A stretch of 64,000 nt of DNA, taken from positions 744,001 through 808,000 of the forward strand of contig NZ_JAMGSI010000002.1 of assembly GCF_023516715.1 (NCBI RefSeq), written 5' to 3'. The translations under genes and the position numbers were made by a program. The notes under the pieces were generated by a model. That model did no database searches, had not been told where the DNA came from, and saw only the letters and a list, made by a program, of their open reading frames with translations. Source of the DNA: Akkermansia massiliensis. GTDB taxonomy: Bacteria > Verrucomicrobiota > Verrucomicrobiia > Verrucomicrobiales > Akkermansiaceae. Positions 55,586 to 64,000 of the stretch are shown piece after piece; the first letter of the stretch is position 1, and each line of letters begins with the position of its first letter.

Positions 55586-56551
55586 ATGACTACCCGATTG
55601 TTTACGGTCCTCGCGGCCGTGTTGCTGCCGCTTGCCCCGGCGCAGGAGGCCGATGTGCCGCACCAGCCGCGCGTGTGGACCAATACCGCCGGCAAAACCA
55701 TCACGGCGGCTTTTGTCCGCTTCAACGCCGCCGGCAGGAAAGTTTCCCTTAAATTGGAGAAAGGCCGACAGGTGGAACTGCCTCTGGCAAGCTTGTCCGG
55801 GAACGACGTGGACTGGATCAAGGAGCATGTTCCGGAAGCCATGAGCAACCAGGAGCGCATGCAGCGGCATACGGAAGGAAGGCTGGGGAAGATCACTAAA
55901 ATCCCCGCTACGGATTCCTATCCGGAAGCCTTTGTCTATTATCCATCCACGCTGAAGGCGGAAACTCCGCCTCCCGTCATCATTCTGTTTAATTCCGTAG
56001 GCAATGGACAGCACATGGTCCAGAAATTCCGGAAGGCCTGCGAGGCCAACGGATGGGTGGCCCTGGGATTGACGACGTTTAAAAATTCGGAGTCCAAGGA
56101 ACATGAAGCCGGACTGGGCAAGCTGTGGACTTCCACGAACGGGAGTTTGGAGAGAATGGCCTTTTTTGATGCGGACCGCATGTACATGGGCGGCATTTCA
56201 GGCGGAGCGTCCCGTGCCTTTACATATAGTGAGCGCAGGATTCCGCCCGTCCGCCCGTGGAAGGGGATTGTATCCATGGGCGGCTGGCTGGGAGGGAAGG
56301 ACCGCCTCACGTGCCCCACGCGCATGGCGGTGGCTATTATCAATGGAGACAAGGACGGAGGAGCCAACAGTGCCGTCAGCCATGACGTCAAGGTTCTCAA
56401 AAGAAGGCAGTGCGCCATCAAGGAATTTCCCTTTCCGGGAAAGCATGAAATGCCGCCGGACGAGAATTTGGTGGAAGTCCTCAAATGGATGGAGGAGGTG
56501 TCACCCCAGACCTCCGCGCAGCGTCTTCCCTCCCCGGCGGAAAAGGATTAA
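55586..56551 (+). CDS. Secreted alpha/beta-hydrolase with SHD1-like N-terminal domain
   Basis: About 321 residues from the ATG at 55586, which starts a signal peptide (FTVLAAVLLPLAPAQ). Residues of about 25-75 are an SHD1-like beta domain (VWTNTAGKTITAAFVRF, then GRQVELPLASLSGNDVDWIK), a module often found fused to hydrolases in Planctomycetes and Verrucomicrobiota. The rest is an alpha/beta-hydrolase fold: VIILFNSVGNGQ (oxyanion region), MYMGGISGGASRA (nucleophile elbow GxSGG), AIINGDKDGGAN (Asp region) and FPGKHEMPPDEN with the likely catalytic His. It is probably an esterase of the dienelactone-hydrolase/feruloyl-esterase type; substrate unknown. It converges on the helicase gene. Confidence 0.78.
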   Translation: MTTRLFTVLAAVLLPLAPAQEADVPHQPRVWTNTAGKTITAAFVRFNAAGRKVSLKLEKGRQVELPLASLSGNDVDWIKEHVPEAMSNQERMQRHTEGRLGKITKIPATDSYPEAFVYYPSTLKAETPPPVIILFNSVGNGQHMVQKFRKACEANGWVALGLTTFKNSESKEHEAGLGKLWTSTNGSLERMAFFDADRMYMGGISGGASRAFTYSERRIPPVRPWKGIVSMGGWLGGKDRLTCPTRMAVAIINGDKDGGANSAVSHDVKVLKRRQCAIKEFPFPGKHEMPPDENLVEVLKWMEEVSPQTSAQRLPSPAEKD

Positions 56552-56597
56552 AGACCCAGTGCGCCCCGCATTTACCGCAGGAAGGGGGACAGGCTTC

Positions 56598-58607
56598 TTA
56601 TTCTACCGCCCACTCCTCCACCAGGCTGGCCGGGAATTCATCCAGAAAGCGGGAGGGCATCTGCATGAAGGTTCCTCCCTGCGCGCGGCAGTTCCAGCGG
56701 GGGTAGGTCAGGTAAAGCTGGTCTTTGGCGCGGGTGATGCCCACGTAGAAGAGGCGGCGTTCCTCCTCAAGACCCGCCAGGTCTCCGTCGTCAATCACCC
56801 GCTGGTGCGGGAACATGCCGTCGCACAGGCCGATCAGGAAGACGACGGACCATTCCAGCCCCTTGGCCTGGTGGATGGTGGACAGGGTGACGGCGCCTCC
56901 GGAGAGGTCTGCCGCCGCGCTTTCATCATCCGTATTGCCCAGCAGGGAAAGCTGGGAGAGGAAATCCTCCGTGGATTCAAAGCGTTCGGAGAATCCGGCC
57001 AGGTGCAGGAGGTCCTGCCTGCGCTGGTCGTAATTCTCAAAGGCGGCCTGCATGTACTCGTCATACACGGCTTCATTGATGGAAATGAGCATGGAGGCCG
57101 GCCCGGCGATTTTTCCGGCTGGGGCCAGTTCATCCAGCGTGTAGCAGAGCTGCGTCCAGGCCGTTTTGGACTTGGCCGGGACCGGAAAATCCAGCATCAG
57201 GGCGGAGAAGGATTCCGGCGGCGTTTCCAGCCGGCTTTCCGGGCAGGCGGCCCAGCGTATCCAGAGCTTCTGGGCCATGCCGGGACCGATGCCGGGCAGC
57301 AGCATCACCATGCGGCGGAAGGAGAGTTCATCCCTGGGATTGACCACAAAGCGCATGAACGCCACCACGTCCTTGATATGGGCCTGTTCAAAAAACCTGA
57401 TGCCGCTGGTGATGCGGAAGGGGATTTCCCCGCGGGTCAGTTCCATCTGCAATTCCATGCTGTGGAAGTGTGCGCGGTAGAGCACGGCTATTTCATTGGG
57501 GTCCGTGCCTTCTTCAATGAGGTCCCGGATGCGCTGGGCGACAAATTTGGCCTGCATCCTGTCGTCGTTGAGCGGAACGAGGGCCGGGGGCATTTCCCCG
57601 GTAGGCCGCACGGAGCGGAGCCTTTTTTCAATCTGCACCTCGTTGGCGGCGATGGCCGCGTTGGAGAGCTCCAGAATTTCCGGCACGCTGCGGTAGTTGG
57701 TCTCTATCTTGAAGGTCTTTGCCGCCGGGTAGCGGGTAGTGAAGCTGAGGATGTTCTCCATGTCCGCCCCCCGCCAGGAATAAATGCTCTGGGCGTCGTC
57801 CCCCACTACCATGAGCTGGCCGTGTTCCCGGGACAGCAGGTCGATGAAGCGGCTCTGGAGGTAGTTGGTGTCCTGGTATTCGTCCACTAGGATGTGCTGG
57901 AAGCGGGAGCCGTACAGGGCGCGCAGATGCTCCTGTTCCTGGAAAAGCCTCACGACGTTGAGCAGCAGGTCGTCAAAGTCCATGCTATTGGTTTCCTGCT
58001 TGCGGGCCACGTATTGTTCATGCACGTCCAGGATGGCGTCCAGGTGGTTGGAGAGGTACGGATAGGCGTTTTCCAGCGTTTCCTGGATATTGGCGCCCTC
58101 ATTGTCCGCCAGGCTGAACAGGGAGGAAAGGACTTCCGGTTTGGGGAAGCGGGTGGATTTCTCATCCAGTTTGAGGGACTTGACCACGCTTTTAATCATG
58201 GATTTGCGGTCGTCGGAATCCATGATCGTGAAAGCCGGAGTATAGCCCAGGTATTCCGCGTGCTGGCGCAGGATGCGGTTGGCAATGGAATGAAACGTGC
58301 CGCTCCACAGGCGGGACAGGTCCAGGGGAATCAGGGAGCGAACCCGTTCCGTCATTTCACGCGCCGCCTTGTTGGTGAAGGTCAGCAGCAGGATGTTCCA
58401 CGGGTCCGTGCCGTGGTCCAGGAGCCACGCCACGCGGTAGGTCAGCGTGCGCGTTTTTCCCGAACCGGCCCCTGCAATGACGAGCGCCGGCCCCGGTTCC
58501 GAAGAAACGGCTGCATACTGTTCTTCATTAAGGGCCGTGCGGTAGTCGATTCCGGAGATGGGCGCGGCTGGCGCGGCATCCTGCTTGATGACGTAACGGC
58601 GGGCCAT
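56598..58607 (-). CDS. UvrD/PcrA/Rep-family DNA helicase
   Basis: A 669-residue superfamily 1A helicase acting in DNA repair and replication restart. Motifs in order: Q-motif and Walker A (VIAGAGSGKTRTLTYR, about residues 44-58), Ia (LLLTFTNKAAREM), II (ILVDEYQDTN), III (LMVVGDDAQSIYSWRGAD), IV (IETNYRS), V (GAVTLSTIHQAKGLEW, about 560) and VI (RRLFYVGITRAKDQLYLTYP). The 2B region is present, and the C-terminus ends shortly after motif VI, without the Tudor-like tail of PcrA/UvrD, so a Rep-like or short PcrA-like form is possible. Transcribed leftward; the region just upstream carries short repeats. Confidence 0.93.
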   Translation of the reverse strand: MARRYVIKQDAAPAAPISGIDYRTALNEEQYAAVSSEPGPALVIAGAGSGKTRTLTYRVAWLLDHGTDPWNILLLTFTNKAAREMTERVRSLIPLDLSRLWSGTFHSIANRILRQHAEYLGYTPAFTIMDSDDRKSMIKSVVKSLKLDEKSTRFPKPEVLSSLFSLADNEGANIQETLENAYPYLSNHLDAILDVHEQYVARKQETNSMDFDDLLLNVVRLFQEQEHLRALYGSRFQHILVDEYQDTNYLQSRFIDLLSREHGQLMVVGDDAQSIYSWRGADMENILSFTTRYPAAKTFKIETNYRSVPEILELSNAAIAANEVQIEKRLRSVRPTGEMPPALVPLNDDRMQAKFVAQRIRDLIEEGTDPNEIAVLYRAHFHSMELQMELTRGEIPFRITSGIRFFEQAHIKDVVAFMRFVVNPRDELSFRRMVMLLPGIGPGMAQKLWIRWAACPESRLETPPESFSALMLDFPVPAKSKTAWTQLCYTLDELAPAGKIAGPASMLISINEAVYDEYMQAAFENYDQRRQDLLHLAGFSERFESTEDFLSQLSLLGNTDDESAAADLSGGAVTLSTIHQAKGLEWSVVFLIGLCDGMFPHQRVIDDGDLAGLEEERRLFYVGITRAKDQLYLTYPRWNCRAQGGTFMQMPSRFLDEFPASLVEEWAVE

Positions 58608-58614
58608 GCGTTTC

Positions 58615-58689
58615 AGTTAATAGTTAATAGAGAATAGTTAATGGGATTGGTTGAAAAACTTTTCTCTCCACTCTCCACTCTAATCACTC
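58615..58689. repeat. Short direct repeats upstream of the helicase gene
   Basis: An AT-rich tract repeating AGTTAATAG-like units (58615-58643) is followed about 20 bases on by a CT-rich tract with TCTCCAC repeated (58662-58679). Together they fill the 80 bases between the OmpA-like gene and the helicase gene. Repeats of this composition occur elsewhere as dispersed intergenic elements in some Gram-negative genomes; whether this one is dispersed cannot be seen from one window. Confidence 0.6.
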
Positions 58690-58690
58690 T

Positions 58691-60010
58691 TTAAAAGTCC
58701 AGGTACATTTCCGCGCGGCGGTTTTCCTTGCGGGCTTCATCACGCGTTCCTTCGTCCGCCGTGGGGGAGTAGGTGCGGCGCGGTTGTGATTTGCCGAATC
58801 CCTTCGTGACGATTCTTTCCGCAGGAACGCCGAACTGGACGAGCTGGGCCTTCACGGCCGCCGCCCGGCGTTCGGAGAGGCCCTGGTTGTAGCGTTCACT
58901 CCCCACATCGTCCGTGTGGCCGCTGATTTCCAGCTTCTTGCCGCTATCCGTCTTGATGGCCTCCGCCACAATCTGGAGCTGGCGTTCGGAACGCTTGGAC
59001 AGAGAATCTTCATTGAAACCGAAGAACAGGGCCAGGGAATCGCCCCCCTGCGGATTCTTCACGATGGGGATGAAAATGTCGTCTCCGGCCCCCTGCCGTT
59101 TCGTGTAGGCTTCCAGCATGTTGTCCAGGGAGGCTTCCGCAATCAGCCATTGTTCATCCTTCTTGGCTACGGTCAGGCCCACGTTGCCGGCTTTCCTGCC
59201 CTGGGCGTCCTGCAGGTGGACGAAAAAGCCCGCATTGGTGGGCGCTTCATAGGCGGTTTTGATGGGAGCGTCCTCCCGGAGGCGGAAGGCGCCTTCTTCA
59301 AACAGGATGCACAGCCCGGCCACGGTGGCGTCCTGCACCTTGGTTCCGTCCACGAATTTCCGTGCCGTGCGGAAGTCCGCCTTGGCAACGGCGTCCATGA
59401 AGGAGCTGACGATGCCCATGGGATCGTTCATGGCCATGGGGGCGGCCTTGTCCTTGGCCAGGTCCTGCTTGCTGGGCAGCGTAAGGGTGTCCAGTGTCCA
59501 CTGCTGCTTGTCATTGCGCTTCATGTCCAGGTAGCCGCGCGCGCCGCTGCTGAAGTTGAGCGTGTATCTGGCCGTGGGGTTGGCCCCCTGGTTATTTGCG
59601 CCGATGCTGGTGATGCCGGGGGTGGAAAGGCGCACATGGCGCGCTTCCATGAGTTCCCGGATGATGCGGCCCTGGGCCTCCGTGACGGCCTGCTGGATTT
59701 GCAGGGATTTCAGGGTGTCCGCGTCCCGGTCCTGAATAACCTTGGCAATCGCCTGCGCCAGCGTCTGGGGGGAGCTGAGGTTGACCAGGGAGGACGGCGT
59801 GGCCGTCTGCCGGCTGATGTCTTCCTTGGTGAGCGGGTCCACGGTGGGCTGGGGCGTCACCGTCTGGCGCGGAGGAACTTCCGTTTGCGCCGCGGGTTCA
59901 GCGGGGGCGGGCTCCTCCTCCCGGTTTCCCAGGAACAGGAAGACCAGAGCCAGGCTGCCCACGACCAGGAAGCTGATGATGAAGGCGGTGATGGTGGATG
60001 CGTTTTTCAT
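58691..60010 (-). CDS. OmpA-C-terminal-domain protein with N-terminal membrane anchor
   Basis: A 439-residue protein. One hydrophobic helix near the N-terminus (TITAFIISFLVVGSLALVFLFLG, written in part) anchors it in the inner membrane; a Pro/Glu/Thr-rich linker follows (about 30-70), then an alpha/beta region of about 250 residues I do not recognise, and from about 330 an OmpA-like peptidoglycan-binding domain (FGFNEDSLSKRSERQLQIVAEA, EISGHTDDVGSERYNQGLSERRAAAV in two parts). The Asp and Arg residues that bind DAP are present. It thus links inner membrane and cell wall, like MotB- or TssL-type anchors. It ends the leftward envelope run after mpl with a gap of 25 bases. Confidence 0.82.
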   Translation of the reverse strand: MKNASTITAFIISFLVVGSLALVFLFLGNREEEPAPAEPAAQTEVPPRQTVTPQPTVDPLTKEDISRQTATPSSLVNLSSPQTLAQAIAKVIQDRDADTLKSLQIQQAVTEAQGRIIRELMEARHVRLSTPGITSIGANNQGANPTARYTLNFSSGARGYLDMKRNDKQQWTLDTLTLPSKQDLAKDKAAPMAMNDPMGIVSSFMDAVAKADFRTARKFVDGTKVQDATVAGLCILFEEGAFRLREDAPIKTAYEAPTNAGFFVHLQDAQGRKAGNVGLTVAKKDEQWLIAEASLDNMLEAYTKRQGAGDDIFIPIVKNPQGGDSLALFFGFNEDSLSKRSERQLQIVAEAIKTDSGKKLEISGHTDDVGSERYNQGLSERRAAAVKAQLVQFGVPAERIVTKGFGKSQPRRTYSPTADEGTRDEARKENRRAEMYLDF

Positions 60011-60034
60011 TGGAGGTGAATGTATGAAAAAGGG

Positions 60035-61417
60035 TCAGGCGTTCAAGGCTTCCAGCAATTTGGCGTGAATGCCGTCAAAACCGCCGTTGCTCATTACCAG
60101 AATAACGTCTCCCGGCTGGGCTTTCTTGCAGACGGCGGAGACGATTTCCTGCGCCTGTCCGCCGATCAGGGCGTCCTTGCCCAGCGCGGAGAGATCATTG
60201 GAGAGTTTGGTGAGGTCCAGGCGTTCCTCCAGGGCCACCTTGTCCGGATGGTCCACGGCGGCCACCACGGGGAAATCCGCCGTAGCGAGGGATAACGCCA
60301 GTTCATTCTGGAAGATGTTTCTGCGCGTGGTGTTGGAGCGCGGCTCAAAAATGGCCCAGATGCGTGATCCCGGGTAGCGCTGGCGCAGGCCCAGGATGGC
60401 CTGCTTGATGGCCGTGGGGTGGTGGGCGAAGTCGTCCACCACGGAAATGCCGTTGACCACGCCCTTTACTTCCTGGCGGCGGGCCACGCCTTCAAAGCGG
60501 CCCATGGAGTCCGCCAGCTGCTTGACGTTCAGCCCCGCAAATTGTGCGGCGGCAATCGCCATGGCGGCGTTGCGGATGTTGAATTCCCCGATCATCGGCA
60601 CATAGTAGCGGGTGCCTTCCAGCGTGAAATGGCTGCCGTCCGTGGAGGTTTCCACGTCCAGGATGCGAATGTTGGAAGAGTCGGAAAAGCCCAGCGTCTT
60701 GACGGGGCAGGGGGCCCCCTTCACCACGTCCAGGCAGTTGGGATCGTCCGCGTTCACCAGCGCCAGGCCGTTGCGGGGAATGATCTGGGTCAGGCGGCGG
60801 AAGCTCAGCTTGATTTCCTCCAGGGAATTGTAAATGTCCGCGTGGTCGAACTCAATGTTGTTGATGACCACCAGTTCCGGCAGGTAATGCAGGAATTTGG
60901 AGCGTTTGTCGAAAAACGCCGTGTCGTATTCGTCCCCCTCCAGCACGGAGAAATCGGAATCCGTAAAACGGCCGCCGCGGCCCAGATTGCGGGCGATGCC
61001 GCCGATCATGAAGCTGGGGTTCAGCCCGGAGTCCTCCATCAGCCACGCCAGCATGGACGTGGTGGTGGTTTTGCCGTGGGTGCCGGTCACCACGTAGTTG
61101 CGCTTGCCGCGCAGGAAGTATTCCTTCATCGTCTCCGGCAGGGAGAGGTAGCGCAGGCGCCGCTGGAGCACGGCTTCCACCTCCTCATTGCCGCGGCTCA
61201 TGGCGTTGCCGATGACGATGACGTCCGCGTCCGCGGGGATGTTGGAGGCCTTGTAGCCTTCAAACAGGGTGATGCCCTCCTCCTCCAGGAAGGTGGACAT
61301 GGGGGGGTAAACGTTGGCGTCTGAGCCGGTGACGGTAAAGCCGCGGCGGGCCATGGCGGCGGCTACCGCGCCCATGGCGGTTCCGCAGATGCCGAGGAAA
61401 TGAAAATGGCTGTTCAT
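60035..61417 (-). CDS. mpl: UDP-N-acetylmuramate:tripeptide ligase
   Basis: About 460 residues from the ATG at 61417, which gives the family start MNSHFHFLGICGTAMGAV; a longer frame overlaps the HAD gene. Mpl joins recycled L-Ala-gamma-D-Glu-meso-DAP to UDP-MurNAc, saving peptidoglycan precursors. A Mur-ligase architecture is clear: nucleotide-binding N-domain, central ATPase with the P-loop VVTGTHGKTTTTSMLAWLM (written in part, about residue 105), SVLEGDEYDTAFFDKRSKF (characteristic of Mpl) and the C-domain with VVDDFAHHPTAI and IWAIFEPRSNT. It overlaps no gene and lies between the HAD gene and the OmpA-like gene, both leftward. Confidence 0.94.
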   Translation of the reverse strand: MNSHFHFLGICGTAMGAVAAAMARRGFTVTGSDANVYPPMSTFLEEEGITLFEGYKASNIPADADVIVIGNAMSRGNEEVEAVLQRRLRYLSLPETMKEYFLRGKRNYVVTGTHGKTTTTSMLAWLMEDSGLNPSFMIGGIARNLGRGGRFTDSDFSVLEGDEYDTAFFDKRSKFLHYLPELVVINNIEFDHADIYNSLEEIKLSFRRLTQIIPRNGLALVNADDPNCLDVVKGAPCPVKTLGFSDSSNIRILDVETSTDGSHFTLEGTRYYVPMIGEFNIRNAAMAIAAAQFAGLNVKQLADSMGRFEGVARRQEVKGVVNGISVVDDFAHHPTAIKQAILGLRQRYPGSRIWAIFEPRSNTTRRNIFQNELALSLATADFPVVAAVDHPDKVALEERLDLTKLSNDLSALGKDALIGGQAQEIVSAVCKKAQPGDVILVMSNGGFDGIHAKLLEALNA

Positions 61418-61445
61418 GACGGGGGGAGAGGAATGGAGCAGGTTT

Positions 61446-62330
61446 TTATTTGGAAAAGGTGGGGGCCGCAATGCAGGAATCCGCCAGGGCGCGGTCACGG
61501 CGGCGCACGATGCCGTTGGCGATGTCCGTCACCATGCCGGACAGCAGGCGGGTAAGGTGGCTGCCGGGCGTGTAATCCGCCGGGGCGATGAAGTTCACGC
61601 GGTCGGAATTGGAGGCCAGGTTATAGCACTTGCGGAAGCTGCGGCCCGTTTCGTCCTCCGGATTGTACACGGCCACGGCGTGGCCGCCGTTCCTGCGCAT
61701 GACGGTGAAGCAGGGCACGTCCGTGGGGCCGTCGCCGATGTAGATCATGTTGGCGAAGGGAATCGGGCGCATGTCCTCCGGCATGTGGTCGTTCACGTCC
61801 TGGTCGTAATCCAGCATGCCCTTGTTGATGCGGAAGAGGTACTGGGTCTTCGTGGTGTGGGAAATGACCCTCTTGGGAAAGTTGATGTAGCCGTTCTCCT
61901 CGCTGAACTCGCACCCGAACACGGCCTTGAAATAGGGGCGCAGGGCAGAGCCGTCAATCAGGGCTTTCAGGCCGGAGGAAATGATGTAGTATTCAATGTT
62001 GATGCCCAGGTCCGTATGAAGGGAGGACAGGGTCATGGACGGGAAGGCGTCAAAGAAATCCGGCAGGCCGGGGTAAAAGGTGAGGCGTTCCCCAAGCTGG
62101 GTGAGCCGGGCATTGCTGACGCGGTCCAGGGAGAGGGCGTCCAGCAAGCTTTTCATGTAAATCAGTTCCCCGTCCCAGCCTTCCCGTTCCCCGGTGGCGT
62201 TGCACCTGGTCCAGAACTCCTGCGGGGAGATGCCGAATTCCGGAAAAATGGCCTGATCCTGCATGTAGAAGGGGCTCAGGGTCTGGTCATAGTCGAACAC
62301 CAGGGCGATCGTATTCTGCGGAGAGGACAT
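61446..62330 (-). CDS. HAD-superfamily phosphatase in the Lpt/Mpl cluster
   Basis: A 294-residue HAD phosphatase. Motif I is [12 protein letters not shown] (DxDxT, residues 10-21), motif II is [12 protein letters not shown] (SSG), the lysine of motif III is in [17 protein letters not shown] and motif IV is [17 protein letters not shown] (DGPTD). The SSG and DGPTD versions resemble phosphoserine-phosphatase/MtnX-like members rather than sugar-phosphate enzymes, with a large insertion after motif I. The substrate is unknown; the serine cluster in this window lacks serB, so phosphoserine is one candidate, but the gene's place between lptB and mpl points to the cell envelope. It lies 20 bases after lptB. 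Confidence 0.78.
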   Translation of the reverse strand: MSSPQNTIALVFDYDQTLSPFYMQDQAIFPEFGISPQEFWTRCNATGEREGWDGELIYMKSLLDALSLDRVSNARLTQLGERLTFYPGLPDFFDAFPSMTLSSLHTDLGINIEYYIISSGLKALIDGSALRPYFKAVFGCEFSEENGYINFPKRVISHTTKTQYLFRINKGMLDYDQDVNDHMPEDMRPIPFANMIYIGDGPTDVPCFTVMRRNGGHAVAVYNPEDETGRSFRKCYNLASNSDRVNFIAPADYTPGSHLTRLLSGMVTDIANGIVRRRDRALADSCIAAPTFSK

Positions 62331-62350
62331 GGGAGGGGCGGAAAGTGGCG

Positions 62351-63097
62351 TTACATGCGGAACTGGTCGCCCAGATACTGCTTGCGGGCGATGGGGTCGT
62401 TGGCGATTTCCTCGGAAGTGCCGTGCTTGATGACCTTCCCTTCAAACAGGATGTAGGCGCGGTCCACGATGTGCAGGGTTTCCCGCACGTTGTGGTCCGT
62501 AATCAGGATGGAAAGGCCGTCCGTATCGCGCAGCTCCATGACGATCTTCTGGATGTCTGAAACGGCGATGGGGTCCACGCCGCTGAACGGTTCGTCCAGC
62601 ATCAGCAGTTTGGGGCTGGTGGCGAGGGCGCGGGCGATGGTCAGCCGCCTCTTTTCCCCGCCGGAAAGCTGGATGGCCATGGAGCGGCGCAGCTTGGTGA
62701 TGCCGAAGCGGTCCATCAGCTCCACGGCGCGGTCCTTCTGCTGGCGGGAGGTCATGTCCTTGCGGGTCTGGAGAATGGCCAGGAGGTTGTCCTCCACGGA
62801 AAGCTTGCGGAAGATGGACTCCTCCTGCGGCAGGTAGCCCATGCCGCGCCTGGCGCGCAGGTTCATCGGCAGTTCCGTGATATTCTCGCCCGCAAAAATC
62901 ACGCGGCCTTCGTCCGGGCGCACGAGCCCCGCCACCATGTAGAAGGAGGTGGTTTTTCCCGCGCCGTTCGGCCCCAGCAGGCCTACGATCTCGCCATGGC
63001 CCACCGTCAGGCTGACCTGGTCCACGACGGTCCGCGTTTTATAGGTTTTGCAGATGCCTTCGGCTCTCAGCAGATGGGTGGATAGGGGGGAGCTCAC
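62351..63097 (-). CDS. lptB: Lipopolysaccharide export ABC ATPase LptB
   Basis: A 248-residue ABC ATPase that drives extraction of LPS from the inner membrane together with LptFG. All motifs are present: Walker [16 protein letters not shown] (about residues 40-54), the Q-loop in [18 protein letters not shown], signature [15 protein letters not shown], Walker [17 protein letters not shown] and the His switch [21 protein letters not shown] and [10 protein letters not shown] are specific to LptB. The start is GTG and overlaps the lptA stop as GTGA, so translation is probably coupled. It is followed 20 bases on by the HAD gene. Confidence 0.95.
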   Translation of the reverse strand: MSSPLSTHLLRAEGICKTYKTRTVVDQVSLTVGHGEIVGLLGPNGAGKTTSFYMVAGLVRPDEGRVIFAGENITELPMNLRARRGMGYLPQEESIFRKLSVEDNLLAILQTRKDMTSRQQKDRAVELMDRFGITKLRRSMAIQLSGGEKRRLTIARALATSPKLLMLDEPFSGVDPIAVSDIQKIVMELRDTDGLSILITDHNVRETLHIVDRAYILFEGKVIKHGTSEEIANDPIARKQYLGDQFRM

Positions 63098-64000
63098 GGC
63101 TTGCGGTTGGTTTTCTGTTTGTCCCGGTCGGAAAGCTTCTTGTCTACGTGGCGGAACGTGGTCTTGGTGCCGCGGCTGCTGTACATATTCCCGTTCGAGT
63201 ACACGCGGATGAAGGCGTCCTTGTTCGGATTCTTGATGATGGCGTCCGGCGTAATAATCACCGGGGAGCCTGTCAGGATGATTTCCCCGGTTTTGGCGTT
63301 ATAGGTGATCTTGTCCGCCTGGGCGTTGCTGGTTTCCCCCTCCTTGTTGGTATAGCTGGCTTTCACGTTGCCGGAGGCTGCGACCGTTTTAATGGAGTTA
63401 TAGTCAAAATTGCCGCCGTTGGGGAGGGCCACCTGGGGCTTCTCCCCTTCTTTTTCCTTTTCCTTCTCTTTTTCCTGCTTGCGTTCGGAGGGCTTCTTGT
63501 CGCCCGGCTTCTTCGGCACGAACTCCGCATAAATTTTCAGGTGGTCCGCACAGTCCATGGAAAGATTGGGGTTGCGCACCCGGACGTTTTTCATGAACAC
63601 CAGCACGCCTTCTTCCATGTCGAAGTACAGGTCCCCGTCACAATCTACGGAGTACAGGTTGTTTGAGGAATTGGCGCGCATGAAGTTCTCTTCCGGATTG
63701 GGCGCAGCGGGAGCGGTGTCCGCAGCCGGGGCGGCGGCATTGCCGGTGACCTGGTGCTGCTGGCGGAATTCCTGAATCTGCCCGTCAACGGTCTTTTCCT
63801 TCACGTTGTACGCTTCAATCGCCTTCTCACCGTCTTCCTTCAGGCCCGCGGTCGGAACGGGGGCCAGTTCCCGTTCCCTCCGGGCGGTTTCCTCCGCCGT
63901 CAGGGGACGCACGATGCCGGAGGGGGGAGCCAGGGGCGGCTCCAGGCGTGGATCCAGTTCCTTGGGCAAAGGCTGTACGATATGGGCGGGAACGCCGTCA
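63094..64000 (-). CDS. lptA: LptA/OstA-like periplasmic LPS-transport protein, 5' end beyond the window
   Basis: The open frame continues to the right edge without a stop, so the start lies outside; about 300 C-terminal residues are visible. After a Pro/Glu-rich linker (to about 40 residues from the TTG at 63969) comes an OstA-type beta-jellyroll: LYSVDCDGDLYFDMEEGVLVF, VRNPNLSMDCADHLKIY, a Lys/Glu-rich insertion, KITYNAKTGEIILTGSPVIITPD, written here in pieces. LptA bridges LPS from LptC to LptD across the periplasm. The linker and the highly charged insertion (KQEKEKEKEKEGEK) are unusual for LptA. The stop overlaps the start of lptB. Confidence 0.85.
   Translation of the reverse strand, partial: DGVPAHIVQPLPKELDPRLEPPLAPPSGIVRPLTAEETARRERELAPVPTAGLKEDGEKAIEAYNVKEKTVDGQIQEFRQQHQVTGNAAAPAADTAPAAPNPEENFMRANSSNNLYSVDCDGDLYFDMEEGVLVFMKNVRVRNPNLSMDCADHLKIYAEFVPKKPGDKKPSERKQEKEKEKEKEGEKPQVALPNGGNFDYNSIKTVAASGNVKASYTNKEGETSNAQADKITYNAKTGEIILTGSPVIITPDAIIKNPNKDAFIRVYSNGNMYSSRGTKTTFRHVDKKLSDRDKQKTNRKP

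Overview
The window looks like a chromosomal segment of a Gram-negative, diderm Verrucomicrobiota bacterium, most likely Akkermansia or a close relative. The grounds are: Lpt (lipopolysaccharide transport) genes, autotransporters and OmpA-type proteins, which imply an outer membrane; a PEP-CTERM-type surface protein; secreted glycosidases (GH20, an (alpha/alpha)6 glycosidase, two GH43-like enzymes) as expected of a mucin or glycan degrader; a Rho factor with a long disordered extension; and a fairly high GC content. The genus is inferred from overall protein character, not from a marker gene. No rRNA, tRNA, CRISPR array, insertion sequence or prophage was found.

Layout. 0-5 kb: class II aldolase and two secreted glycosidases, all leftward. 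5-15 kb: housekeeping genes (lysA, AI-2E-type permease, HAD phosphatase, amino-acid permease, thiG, a floA pair, queA) and an orphan helical protein behind a Fur-box-like site. 14.7-18.6 kb: a large metalloprotease autotransporter split by a one-base frameshift at a G run. 18.9-22.9 kb: CPA2 antiporter, methyltransferase, CDF transporter. 23-29.8 kb: an orphan secreted protein, a YebC-family regulator, rho, queE and a coiled-coil membrane protein. 30-34.4 kb: a serine biosynthesis cluster (class V aminotransferase, small membrane protein, DUF1015 protein, serA). 34.7-36.8 kb: YeiH-family transporter and its LysR neighbour. 36.9-38.5 kb: a secreted ankyrin-type gene cut by one in-frame stop. 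39.3-46.4 kb: a leftward run made of a spermidine-synthase-like methyltransferase, a HlyD-like adaptor, two secreted toroid (prenyltransferase/squalene-oxidase-fold) paralogues, two GH43-like paralogues and a zinc-ribbon membrane protein. 46.6-50.6 kb: Pro/Ala-rich membrane protein, thioredoxin, C39-like peptidase, asnS. 50.8-55.1 kb: PEP-CTERM protein and an intact autotransporter. 55.6-64 kb: SHD1-esterase, UvrD/PcrA helicase, then an envelope cluster lptA-lptB-HAD-mpl-ompA, cut by the right edge.

The most unusual items are the adaptor/twin-toroid/twin-GH43 cluster at 39.7-45.7 kb, which I cannot match to a described system, and the frameshifted metalloprotease autotransporter. Genes that probably work together are the serine cluster, the Lpt/Mpl/OmpA envelope cluster, floA with its small membrane neighbour, and queA and queE (separated, same queuosine pathway). 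Strong intrinsic terminators lie after several units.
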